Source of the DNA: Meandrina meandrites
Lineage: Eukaryota; Cnidaria; Anthozoa; Scleractinia; Meandrinidae
Length of the DNA stretch: 64,000 nt
Direction of reading: 5' to 3'
Assembly: GCA_963693305.1 (NCBI GenBank)
Contig: OY855907.1
Span: 38,633,356 to 38,697,355 of the forward strand
A program made the position numbers and the translations under genes. The stretch's first letter is position 1; the number at the start of each line of letters is the position of its first letter. The notes under the pieces are model-generated. The model was not told where the DNA came from. It did not search any database and saw only the letters and a program-made list of their open reading frames with translations. Shown here one piece after another: positions 18,941-28,844 of the stretch.

Positions 18941-21190
18941 ATTCAATAATACTTTATTCAAATACAGTGTACAGAATACAAATGGTATTTGAAAAGGAGG
19001 ACCATGAGGTTATCCCTATTTAGGTCCCCTAACTAAAATTACAATCTAAAATTTAAAAATTTAAAACATCTATTACGTTAGTAATTAACAATTTAAAAAT
19101 TTAAAATATCTGTTAAGTAGATAATTGACAATCTAAAAAATTTAAGAATTTAAAATATCTATTACGTAAACAATAAACAGTCTAAAATTTAAAATCTAAA
19201 ATATCTATGATATCTATAATATCAGGTACTGTGGCATAAGATTAACGAATATTCATCCACTTTTTAAGGCTTGATTTGAACCTGTTTACATTGATGTCGT
19301 TGATGTCGTGTCCGAACAAATGGTTTGGCAAATTATTCCATTCCTTAATAATTCTAACAAAGAAGGAATACTTGAAGGCATTAATTCTTGCTGGTTTCGT
19401 TTGGATCTTAAACGGATGGTTAGCTCTAGTGCTTTTGCTTCTACAACACTCGAAATAGTCGTTAAAGTTTAAACCATTTAATCCGAACACTGTTTTGTAA
19501 CATTCTACTAAGGACAGGTACTCTCGTCGATGCTGAAGTGAGTTCCAATTTAGTAATTTGCATCGTTCTTCGTATGGCATCTCACGGGGTTTTAACCCAA
19601 GAGCGATTCTTGATGCTCTTCGTTGTACTTTTTCAATGGCTAGTATATCTTTGACTAGGTGCGGTGACCATACAGGACATGCATATTCTAGGGTCGGTCT
19701 CACCAATGACTTGTAAAGCATGGAGAAAATGTCTTTTTCTTATTGCCAACTGTACGGTTTAACAAGCCCAACACTTTGTTTGCTTTGTTCACAATTACGT
19801 CCACGTGATTCGACCAGGATAAATCTCTTGACGTGTTAACACCTAGGTCTTTATATGAGTCAACAAATCTTAATTCTGTATTTGACAGGTAATAAGGATG
19901 TGTACTTTTGTCCTGCTTATGCGTTATTCTCATTACTTCGCATTTCTCAGAGTTGAACTTAACTTGCCAGCTCTTTGTCCAGTTTTCAAGGGAATCCAGG
20001 TCAGACTGTAGTGCAAACGTATCATCGACATTGTTGAGTTCACGGTAGATCTTTGTATCGTCAGCAAACAGTTTGATGGTAGATGTAACGACATTTGGTA
20101 TGTCGTTAACATAAATCAGGAACAAAGTAGGTCCGAGAATTGTGCCCTGGGGCACACCAGATGTTACCTGGGACCAACTAGAGTAGGTGCCACGTATTAC
20201 GACCCTCTGATGCCTGTTTGTTAAGAAGTTTCTAAACCATCGCAACAGTGGCCCATCAATACCGTAGCGGCTAAGCTTAAGTAGAAGGCGCTCGTGAGGC
20301 ACACTGTCGAATGCTTTCGACAAGTCTAGGAAAATGGCATCTGTTGGTTTCGAGCTATTTCTGGATAAGCACCAGTCGTGGTAACAACTTAAAAGTTGTG
20401 CGAACGTCGACTTTCCTTTCAAGTATCCAAACTGATTTGGGTTTAAGACATGGTGGGTGGACCAAAAGGTTGTAATTCTAGAACGTACTATCTTCTCGGC
20501 TATTTTACAGACAATAGATGTCAAGGAAATTTGACGATAGTTCTCTTTTTTATGCTTGTTTCCCTTTTTGTGAATCGGTGTTACGTTTGCTATTTTCCAG
20601 TCAGCTGGCAACATCCCAGTCGTGAAAGACTTGTTGAATAACACGCACAATGAAGTTGACAATTCTAGTGCGCATTCTTTCAAAATATGGGGTGAGATTA
20701 AATCGGGCCCAGGGGACTTGTGAATGTTTAGTGCCTTTAGGTGTTTTTCCACTTCACTGGATGTGCAAAGAATGTGGCTCAAATTATCGTAGATCATGTT
20801 GTCGAATTCGGGTAAATCGCTTTGTTCATGTGTAAACACAGATGAGAAATATAGATTCATTTCCTGTACTATACTTTGTTCCTCCGTAATTTCATTTCTA
20901 CCATCCTTTAATAGCACTAAGTCATTTGTTCCTTTTCGCATCGATTTTATATAATTCCAAAATGGTTTGGAATTATTGTCAAATTTCAGTTTGTCTGCGA
21001 GTTCCTTGAGGTGTTGCCATTTCGCTGAGTTGCATTTCTTTTTCAGTAAGTTATTCAAATTACGATAAGCGGCCCATGTTTCCTGCCTTCCCGACTTTTC
21101 TGCTTTTTTGCATTGAACAATTTTGCACTGGACAAAAATAAGTAAATATTGATTTGCCTGGTGTGATTTATTGTCACATTTCATAAATAC
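18940..21190 (-). mobile_element. 5'-truncated non-LTR retrotransposon (CR1/Jockey-like LINE)
   Basis: The minus-strand reverse transcriptase frame ends at about 19,242. It is followed by an A/T-rich 3' tail with repeated TTTAAAATATCTATTACGT units (19,020-19,210) and a terminal GAATAAAGTATT-like signal near 18,955. The 5' end is truncated within the coding region. It is inserted inside the 8.9-kb transposon. Confidence 0.75.
19242..21184 (-). pseudogene. LINE ORF2 reverse transcriptase, frameshifted near 19,715
   Basis: Contains the RT palm motifs in order: NVTPIHKKGNK, FGYLKGKSTFAQLL, the first catalytic Asp in AIFLDLSKAFDSVPHERLL, SGVPQGTILGPTLFLIYVND, and the catalytic FADDTKIYREL. A frameshift near 19,700-19,720 separates the C-terminal part, which has a typical LINE tail (LEYACPVWSPHL, VQRRASRIALGL). 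There is no endonuclease domain, so the copy is 5'-truncated and dead. The enzyme would prime reverse transcription at a genomic nick. Confidence 0.88.
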
Positions 21191-22622
21191 CTACTTTAGA
21201 ATAAGTGTTACATGGACTGTTACTGATTATTTTTCTCAATTTATTATTTGTATGGTAGGCCAACAAATAAGTTACTCAAGACAAATTAAACCCCAACTAA
21301 CCACCATCTTACATTTTAACCCAAGTGTTCAGCAATTGCTGGTACAGAGTTGTATTGTTGACATTTAAAAATGTTACTGGCAATTTAAAACTCTCTTACA
21401 AAATATCCTTTTGAAAGAATTTCAGTTTGAACTAGCCTGCAAATACAGCCGCCTCTCATTTCGCCCCCGCTACTATGTGTTTGCATTTAAGTAGTGTAGA
21501 ACAAATTAGAGGCAGCTTTACAGGTTAGACAAGTGCTTGTCAAACAATCATTAAGGACTTTTAATTTTTTAAAATGCAGAAATATACTTATACGTTAAAT
21601 TAGACAAGAAGTTTGGGCCATCCTCCACCAACAAGAGGGTAAATATGTGTTATCTAACAACCGAGGGCTAATGCTAGATAAAAGGATTAATATAAATAGG
21701 TTAATAAAAGAGAGCATAGTGCTCTTAGAAATATATCTTCCTTAAGAACTATTCAAGATATATGTTGTTCTTTTTCTTCAATAGGTGACTATGGTGTAGC
21801 ATCCAGATGAGGGGTGTTCTTCTCCTATGTGAGACTTTGTGGTTAGATCTGTGTGTGGTCCAGTGGTGGATCTTGAAACTAGTTGATGTGGCTGATATTT
21901 GATGCCTTGTCTCTTGAGTTTATTTAATTTACGTGTAACTGCTGGTTGCAATCTCCTGGTCTATTAGTAAAATAGTTCCAAGATTGTGATATGAGGCATA
22001 AATGTCTTGATCATGTATGTACTTATTTTGATGTGTTATTAAATTTGCATTCTCTTTTTTAAACACACTACCTTTTGTTTTTCTTCCTGTACAAAATAAT
22101 TTTATATCCCATTTTCACTCAACAATAAATTTAATTTCCAGTATCATTTACTATTCTAGACTTTACAAGTGAAATCTGAAGATAACTCCATTGAAACTTT
22201 GACAAATTTATATCTCAACATGTTTGTACTTTATTATTTAATTTTTGCCCTTTTTCAGGCAAAAAACATATCGAATGAACATTTTCACATTTTTTCTAAC
22301 ACTTAAATTTCTTGATCAAGTTCCCTCGACAGCCTTGGCTTTTTATTTTCACTTGTAGCTTATTAATTTTGATGAGCTGCTTCTTTTTCATCATTTTATT
22401 TTCAAAGCGTGGTCCCGCCTCCACTAGCTCTCTTTCTTCCTTCTCCCTGATTGTTTTAATTGAGTCTTTGATGGAATCCATACACAACAAAATCTGAACA
22501 ATAATCTGAAAATAAGTAGAAGAGTTAGTAGGAGAAACATGAGGGCGAAATTGATCAAAACGGGGTAAAATAGGAAGTAAATGAATAACAGCAAATGGAC
22601 ACTGTGAAGGGAAAATAAAATT
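21191..22622. other. Non-coding interior of the transposon
   Basis: AT-rich sequence with only short overlapping ORFs. I see no transposase motif, repeat array or RNA gene. A short minus-strand Lys/Glu-rich ORF near 22,296-22,490 is not convincing. Confidence 0.45.
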
Positions 22623-22889
22623 TCAATAATGGTTCATGAAATAGTTGCAGGGGGAGTGGGAAGGCAAATTGTTTGTACCACAAAGAAGAAATATATGCTT
22701 CACTGTGCACGGAATATCCATCCCCTTGACCCTGCACAGGATCGTAAGGATTGCTTCCATGATGTCGCCCGCGATTCCTGCGTTCAACAGTGTAGAAGCG
22801 GGGAAATATTCATAATAATTGGAGGCAAACCTCTCCATATTCTTTGTAATAGAATACTTACTTTTACTTTTTTTGTTAATTTCGTCCAT
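22623..22889 (-). pseudogene. SGNH/GDSL-esterase-like fragment (inverted copy 1)
   Basis: The minus-strand frame carries SITKNMERFASNYYEYFPAS, then LNAGIAGD, then a segment with IPCTVKHIFLLCGTNNL. This pattern (GDS...NAGIAGD...GTNN) matches blocks I-III of SGNH hydrolases found in some LINE ORF1 proteins and in uncharacterised cnidarian proteins. Only the N-terminal half is present. A second copy lies head-to-head at 23,285-23,507. Confidence 0.5.
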
Positions 22890-22919
22890 TTACTCCCGGC
22901 ATGCCCAATCGATGAAATT

Positions 22920-23060
22920 CGATAATCCATAAAATCAATTGTTATCGATGGTAATTAATCGATCGATATCGAAAATCGATGAAAATCGAAGATCGAAAGA
23001 GTTGTAAATATCAATTTTCATCGATTTTGATCAATTTTCATCAATTTTTTTCTCTCAAGT
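22920..23060. repeat. Simple ATCGAT-rich repeat
   Basis: Dense array of ATCGAT/GATCGAA/TTTTCATCGATTTT motifs, partly self-complementary, between the two inverted esterase fragments. Confidence 0.7.
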
Positions 23061-23144
23061 TTGGCGAAAACTTAGAATACTATTTAAAGAACACACTGAG
23101 AGAACGCAAAGCCTCATTGAATTTTTCCTGCTTGCCGGACCGGA

Positions 23145-23262
23145 TGTGACGTCAAATTTTCGGCGATGATTGTGATATGAAAAATGTGCCAGGCGCAGGG
23201 GGGGCCGAAGACTTCGCGACGCCTGGCACTTTTTTTGTATCACAATCATCGCCGAAAATTTG
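23145..23262. repeat. Foldback containing an internal TIR copy
   Basis: Arms TTTTCGGCGATGATTGTGAT and its complement flank a loop containing CAGGGGGGGCCGAAGACTTC, the terminal motif of the 8.9-kb transposon. The arms also include GTGCCAGGCG/CGCCTGGCAC. This looks like a collapsed or inverted end of a second copy of the same family. Confidence 0.7.
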
Positions 23263-23284
23263 AAATTTGAAAAGTACAAGAGAA

Positions 23285-23507
23285 AGAGATATTTCTGATC
23301 GGCGATTCCATAACAAAAAACATGGAGAGGTTTGCCCCTAATTATTTTGAGTATTTCCCTGCTTCCACAGTGTTGAACGCAGGCATTGCGGGCGACACTG
23401 TGGAAGCAATCCTGTACAGGGTCGAGGGGATGGATATCCCCTCAACAGTGAAGCACATATTTCTTCTTTGTGGAATGAACAATTTAAATTGCAACATGGC
23501 AGCCTCG
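23285..23507 (+). pseudogene. SGNH/GDSL-esterase-like fragment (inverted copy 2)
   Basis: The plus-strand reading starts in IGDSITKNMERFAPNYFEYF, then STVLNAGIAGDTVEAIL, then STVKHIFLLCGMNNL. It is about the same length as the minus-strand copy at 22,623-22,889 and is clearly its paralogue. The pair forms an inverted repeat across the ATCGAT-rich and foldback DNA. The canonical GTNN is GMNN here. Confidence 0.5.
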
Positions 23508-23509
23508 TA

Positions 23510-24185
23510 AACAAAGGTAAGAAAACTTTTAAGACTTATTTCAGACTTGTGTTTCATTACTTTACCCGCAGTCTGCATTTTACCCTCAGTCTGCATTTTA
23601 CCCCTGGTCTGCAGTCTGCAGTCTGCGTTTATACTGACCGAATAATTTCTGTCTTACTGGAATTTTTAAATTTCATTTTTCTGCAAGACAAATCTCAGAC
23701 CCAGGCAACTTTATCCCCCCACATCCAATTAAGGCGGTGTGTGCACAAATGCAGCAGTAGACTTTACATCGTGTCCGGGATGGTGACAACATTACATTAC
23801 CATCATTAAGAGCAGGCTAACTGTGCTACTCATGCCCATGACCATGCAAAAGTGCCAGTCGGCATTCTGCATTTAATTTGTCCCACACTGCATCCAACGT
23901 TATTATTGGTTAACAAACTGCGAGTTATCCTTCAAACGTTTCTCTACGTTGAAGGATCTTTCCTAAATAACTTGTACCAAGTAAATTTTTATAATGATTA
24001 TAAATGATTCGAAGTTTCTTGATTCGATTTGGACTCGGCTGCCTTTCCTTTTGAAAGAAATTATTTAAGGTAAAAATTGAACAAAATTATTGTCACTGAT
24101 GTCCCCAACGACCGAATGGACATATATGTATCTCACTATAACCGAGAATGTTTAATGCAAAATGTGAGAATAGAAATACCAACCT
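23510..24185. other. Non-coding stretch
   Basis: No gene supported. A short CTGCATTTTACCC/CTGCAGTCTGCAGTCTG tandem motif occurs at about 23,570-23,630. Confidence 0.45.
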
Positions 24186-24189
24186 TTAG

Positions 24190-25290
24190 GATGCAGTTAG
24201 AGTTGTATCTTCATCACTAAACTGTTCAAGTAACAACACCTCGAGCAAAATCGTCTTCTCGCACTAAACGGCTTGTGATAATGATATCGCTGAAGTGGAC
24301 ACTACAAACTTTAACCACCAGTGTCTTTTCCATGGTGTTTTCTTCAGGATAGGCTATTTTACAAGACGTTATCACAGCATCAGCAATTATTAGATTCAAA
24401 AGTTTGAACGTCACGTGTTTTGAGAGTTTGAAATATCCGCCATGACACAGCTCCAGCGAAATCGACTCCTTATATACACTAAGCAGCTTGTGTTATGATA
24501 GATAGCTACAAAATACAACCACCAGTGTGTCTTTTATAGTGTTTTCGTAGGGATAGACTATTTTACTCGACGTTATCACAGCATCAGTAAATACTAGATT
24601 GAAAAGTTTGAGCCACACGTTATTTGAGAGTGTAAAATATCCGCCATGACAACCACCAGCGAAATCGTCTTCTCGCACTAAGTGGCTTGTGATAATGGTA
24701 TCGCCGAGACAGACACTACACACTGTAACCACCAGTGTTTTTTCCATGGTGTTTTCTTCAGGATAGGCTATTTTACTTGACGTTATCACAGCATTAGTAA
24801 TGAATAGATTCAAAAATTTGAACATCACTTGATTTTGAGTGTATGAAATATCCGCCATGACACACATCCACCGAAATCGAATCCTCACACTAAACGGCTT
24901 GTGTTCATAATATTGCCGAAGTAGACACTGCAAACTATACCACCAGTGTTTCCTCAAAGGTGTATCTCCAGGATAGGCTATTTAACTCGAAGTTATCACA
25001 GCATCAGTAATTACTAGATCCAAAAGTTTGAACGACACGTGTTTAGAGATTGTGAACGATCACTTTCAGCGAAATCGTCTTCTTGCACTAAACGGCTTGT
25101 GATAATGATATCGCCGAAGTGTACACTACAAACTGTAACCACCAGTGTTAATTTCATGGGGTCTTCTTCGGGATAGGCTATTTTACTTGACGTTATCACA
25201 GCATTAGTACTTACTAGATCAAAACGTTTGAACGGCACTTGATTATGAGTTTGTGAAAAATCCGCCATGACACAGGACCTCACTCGCCGT
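24190..25290. repeat. Right subterminal satellite: five ~205-211-bp units
   Basis: The landmark GCGAAATCGTCTTCTCGCACTAA or a variant begins at about 24,247, 24,458, 24,659, 24,870 and 25,068. Each unit also contains an ACCACCAGTGT segment, GGATAGGCTATTTTAC, CGTTATCACAGCAT and, usually, TCCGCCATGACA. The array is inverted relative to the left subterminal blocks (16,815-17,600). The apparent minus-strand ORFs across it are repeat translations, not genes. Confidence 0.85.
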
Positions 25291-25545
25291 TACTATCCTT
25301 CAAACTTGTACTAAAAGCATCTTTTTTATCGAAATCTTTCCCTAAACAGTTGAAGCAATGTCTCTGCAACCTCTTTAAACCCCATAGTACAAAATAACAT
25401 GAAACTGTCGGTTCCTAAAATGCAAAACACCTCCGTCTGCTCCAGAATGTTTTTCGACGCCTTTTCGGGATGAGGCGCTCTACATTTTGGCCATTCTGGG
25501 ACCGGATGTGACGTAATTTGTTCCGCGAGTCTTCAGCCCCCCCTG

Positions 25546-26486
25546 AGCGTGAATAATGAAGGATCTCACGGCTTCAAAAATATGCAGAATTTTGAAGCTT
25601 TGATACATTAGTAGCTACATCTTGAAATGAGAATTAATCTAAAACAAAACTTCCTTCAAGTTTCTTTCATTTGCCCAGTTAACGTGTGGAATTTTAGGCT
25701 TCTGAAGCGTATTGATTTGAAAAGCACATGGTGACATCTGATATGCAGCGTGCGGCCGACTTACCATCGCGTTGTTGTTTATTTAATAATTGTGTTCAGT
25801 TTACGACCTTTTACATGCAAAGATTCACTACAGTACTTCGGAAAATGCAAACAAGTATTTTTTTGTTATTAGTTATAGTGATGGATAGCATAAAAAGCAA
25901 TGTGAGTGTTTATTTTGTGGAAGGAATTCAGTAGTTGTCCGCTATCTCACGGCACCATGATTCGCAAATTATTATCCCCAGTTACCGCTTTTCTATACCA
26001 AGATAATACCGCTGGTGGTTAAATAAATGTCAGTGACAGTTGTACAGAATGAAAGCCTACCTTTCACCAGAGTGTTTCGAACTAGCATTATATTTTGTGG
26101 AAAGAGTTCGTGTTTTTGCGAGTTGTTAAAATGACTCGCGGAGGTGAAGAAATTTTTTTCACCGTCTTCAAGTTTGGTTTGGGATCAATTTATCAAGGTT
26201 GATAATTAACATTTCAAATCATGAATTGGTCTTTCAGCGTGTCTAGTTGTAATAAACGTTTACTTCAGAAAGGAGTTATTTGTCTGAATTTAGTACGCAT
26301 ATGGTATATTTTTTTCCACTCGCACGTTTGTGTTAAATGCTGTTAAAGAGCCAGGAATGTTTGAGGGGGTGGGTGCGAGCTAATAAAAGCCTTCTAGACT
26401 GGGAGTCAATGGGTTAATGCATCGCAAATCGCTTTCAATAGTAACATTTCCCCAACGCATACTCTATGCAAAATAGGCGAATCTCG
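25546..26486. repeat. Repeat R, copy 2 (3' part)
   Basis: Continues copy 2 after the transposon, matching 15,013-16,285 with a single 158-bp unit. It ends at CGAATCTCGAAGAGATC, directly next to resumed PolB coding sequence on the minus strand. No gene. Confidence 0.8.
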
Positions 26487-26489
26487 AAG

Positions 26490-28143
26490 AGATCTTCTCC
26501 TTTTTTATTTCGATAATGTCGTTTTCCTCTATCATTACTTCCTTTTTTATTTTTTGTTCCTCCTGCTGCTGTTTTTGTACCATGTAATAGCACCTTTTGT
26601 GCCATTGGCCCCGATAATTGCATTTTTCTCCGCCTTCTTCGATTTTGAAAACAGGTAAAGAGTCTAAGTATTCGTCTTTTATCAAACTTTTGTTGCAAAT
26701 ATGGCAATCAGTTGCATTTTTTAATTTTTCCCAGTCTTCGGCCGTCATCACAATCGGCTTTGGTGTGGCCAAACTCTCTCTTATTTTCGTTTCTTCCTGC
26801 AGTATTCCGTTAAGAAACTCTTTTACCGCATTTTCTCCCCTGTAAATGTTTGATCCTGTAACTTCGCCGTCGCTTTTCACGACAATGTATGAATACCCAC
26901 ACGCTTCATGCCATTCGGTCTTTTCTGTGTAGCTTTTGTTCTTGCTATCCGGCCCGCGCTCACAGCCTGGTATCTTTTTCACCAGAGCCTCAAAATCAGC
27001 GTATATCACAAAAGGGATCTTCATCTGTTTATGGTAATTTTGGAAAGCGAGTATGTTTTTTCCCTCTTCCGGCATCTCAATCCTTGTCGGCCTACCGTTC
27101 ACGCCGTTGCAGTATTTTTTGTGTTCCTCGAGTAAGTGCGCTCTTGTGAAACGTGTTAAGCACATCATGCAGTAGAAAGTTCTATTGTTTATTGCCTTAT
27201 CGAACAGCAAAGCGCTTTCTCTTTTTACGTAACAATAGTGCTGAATTAAACCTGACTCAATCAACATCAGGTTTATCCTAGGCACGTTCGGTTCTTTTCT
27301 GCTTATCCTGTGCACAATCACAGAATTGTTTTCCCAGCCAAATACGTTTATTGCCAGTTTTTTGTTTTGAGCTTCAAGCTTGTCCATCTTTTTTACCGGT
27401 GTGGGAAAGTCAATTCCTTCGTAGTTTATGCGGTTGTTGACCGGATATTTGCTTGGTCTTTCCGCGTGAATCCCGTCTTTTGGAGGAAATAATGCTGCTC
27501 TGAGTGCCCACTTCAGGCATTGGTTGTCTCTGTTTTTCACGTTTATTATTGCCTTCTTTTTTGACCTTTTTTGCCAGATTGGCAGGAAGTGGCAAATAGG
27601 TTCCTCCGCGCAGTGGCTGATAGCGCGCAACATTCACGTATGCTGTCATTATCCTGTCAATATCCCATCCTGATCCTTTCAATGACCAGTTTTCTATTTC
27701 TCCCTTTATTCTTTCCGTGAATTCTTCATATTTTTGTTCTATCAGTTCTTTGTTATTCCTGTTAAAAACATGCGGCTGGTCCTCTTTAAAATAGTGCTTC
27801 ATTTCTTGCGTTTCTTTCTATTTCAAACTCTACTTGTAGCACGAAGCTCACCTTTACGCTGCCCAACTTAAGGATTTCCTGTTCAATCAAATCAGTGAAC
27901 TTTTCTTTATTTTCTCATGCAAACACCAGAATGTCTTTGTTGTACGAATTTGTTTTGGATACGCCCATTATCCATACACGCAGCCATTCCTGGAAATTAC
28001 TTTGGCTTATTTTAAACACGTCATATAAAGGAACAAGTGCAGGTTGTAATGGCTGAGGAAGGTTTCTATTTTGCTCCCTCGTTAATGGACTGTAAAACTT
28101 TTCTAAAACATTGGACGAAAATCTGGAGGCTGCCATCTCGGCG

Positions 28144-28170
<27 letters not shown>
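26490..28170 (-). pseudogene. PolB N-terminal piece of Polinton A (exonuclease I region)
   Basis: The minus-strand frame to about 26,490 contains the exonuclease I motif IPFVIYADFEALVKK, a Cys/His-rich segment (CMMCLTRFTRAHLLEEH), and DCHICNKSL near its end. The upstream segment in another frame (27,410-27,802) has GSGWDIDRI and RYQPLRGGTYLPLP, equivalent to a segment of the Polinton C PolB. Further N-terminal coding extends to about 28,170 with additional frame changes near 27,620 and 27,815-27,915. The C-terminal end adjoins repeat R and continues at 14,440. Confidence 0.8.
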
Positions 28171-28177
<7 letters not shown>

Positions 28178-28311
28178 AAGTTTTCAAACCGGTTTGATTT
28201 TGATTTTCATTGTCTCATATCCATTATCATAATCTGAGACAAAGGAAAATTAAAATCAAACTGGTTTGAAAAATTTTAAACCGATGATAAATTTAAACCA
28301 CAACATATATA
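28143..28311. repeat. Large hairpin, ~75-bp arms
   Basis: Left arm GTATATGTTGTGGTTTAAAT...CAAACCGGTTTGATTTTGAT; the right arm (about 28,235-28,311) is its near-perfect inverse, with an 18-bp loop (CATATCCATTATCATAAT region). It abuts the N-terminal PolB coding region. It could be a foldback MITE or a structured end of Polinton A. Confidence 0.85.
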
Positions 28312-28414
28312 CTTGTGCAGATAATTCTTCAAAAGGAAAATAATTCTGAGACACTTTTGTATATTATACAGGGCGGGCATTTCTTCAAAAGAAAATATTT
28401 TTTGTGTGGGTGCC

Positions 28415-28519
28415 GACGCATGAAAATAAATGCTACTGGTTTTGGAACAGACGCATAAAAATAATTGCTACTGGTTTTGGGACAGACGCATAAAAATAAT
28501 TGCTACTGGTTTTGGGACA
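28415..28519. repeat. 35-bp tandem repeat, three copies
   Basis: Unit begins GACGCATAAAAATAATTGCT and ends ACTGGTTTTGGGACA; three copies in a row, the first slightly diverged, followed by a truncated fourth (GACGCCCC). Direct repeats without spacers, so not CRISPR-like. Confidence 0.9.
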
Positions 28520-28543
28520 GACGCCCCATTATTTTCTTTCGGG

Positions 28544-28714
28544 CCACACACATATAAAATACTGGTTCCTGGGACTATTTTACAAGCTCTCATCGCATAA
28601 TTGTTTACTCGAGAAACTCGGCGAGTTTGGGAGCCGAGTTTTTTAGTAAAAAAGTTTTCTACGATGAGAGATAGTAAAATTGTCCCAGAACCAGTATTTT
28701 ATATGTGTGTGTGG
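28544..28714. repeat. Second hairpin, ~65-70-bp arms
   Basis: CCACACACATATAAAATACT and CTGGTTCCTGGGACTATTTTAC at the left are mirrored by GTAAAATTGTCCCAGAACCAG and AGTATTTTATATGTGTGTGTGG at the right. A further inner palindrome (ACTCGGCGAGTTT) lies in the loop. Confidence 0.85.
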
Positions 28715-28718
28715 TCGT

Positions 28719-28836
28719 TTTGCTTACGAGTGGATTCGCTAACGACCAGTTCGCTAACGAGTTAGGTCGATTCGCTTACGATTCGCTTACGTCTAAAGTC
28801 GTTTCGCTAACGAGCTATAGTTTGTTTTGCTAACGT
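28719..28836. repeat. Array of TTCGCTWACGA motifs
   Basis: Seven copies of a TTCGCTAACGA/TTCGCTTACGA-like 11-mer with irregular 5-12-bp spacing. Function unknown; could be a protein-binding array or a decayed microsatellite. Confidence 0.75.
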
Positions 28837-28844
28837 ATGAAGTT

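Larger units (their letters stand above)
16619..25545. mobile_element. 8.9-kb TIR DNA transposon (hAT/P-like 8-bp TSD), apparently non-autonomous
   Basis: Left end CAGGGGGGGCCAAAGACTCG; the right end, reverse-complemented, is CAGGGGGGCTGAAGACTCG. Similarity continues inward for about 100 bp (GACTCGCGGA, ACGTCACATYCGGTC, AATGKSCAAAAATGT). Flanks are AGAGTGAA and AGCGTGAA; the uninterrupted repeat copy at about 15,013-15,030 reads AGCGTGAA once, supporting an 8-bp target duplication with one later change. Both subterminal regions carry the same satellite in inverted orientation. No transposase frame is recognisable. The interior holds a MITE, a LINE and esterase fragments. Confidence 0.75.
14441..26490. 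mobile_element. Second nested insertion in PolB: duplicated repeat carrying an inner transposon
   Basis: Defined by the gap between two adjoining PolB pieces. A motif TCGACTATTTTGC at the left edge (about 14,418-14,430) is mirrored by GCAAAATAGGCGA at the right edge (about 26,466-26,478), possibly short imperfect TIRs. Inside are two direct copies of a 1.3-1.6-kb repeat, the second cut by an 8.9-kb transposon at 16,619-25,545. The first ~240 bp (14,441-14,686) read open on the minus strand (a segment containing DVFIAHSEKYSLDQLKQSLE) with no recognised family. The type of the outer insertion is unknown. Confidence 0.5.
1..28200. mobile_element. Polinton A: decayed Polinton/adintovirus-like element with two large nested insertions
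   Basis: Gene content is Polinton-like: double-jelly-roll major capsid protein, A32-type packaging ATPase, small virion ORFs, retroviral-type integrase, and a minus-strand protein-primed PolB. The left end lies outside the window. The right end is unclear and is placed where PolB-like coding stops. PolB is split into three collinear pieces by insertions at about 6,456-13,755 and 14,441-26,490. Almost every gene has a frameshift, so the copy is dead. Its base composition is visibly less AT-rich than Polintons B and C, and its integrase lacks a chromodomain, so it belongs to a different Polinton lineage. The family assignment is confident; the right boundary is not. Confidence 0.8.

Noticed and set aside
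24226..25283. Minus-strand ORFs of 62-154 residues with recurring segments
   Set aside because: They are translations of the ~205-bp satellite units; the frame is not maintained across units and no start or domain is credible.
28415..28519. Three 35-bp repeats resembling a mini CRISPR array
   Set aside because: They are directly abutting with no spacers, in eukaryotic repeat DNA, with no cas genes.
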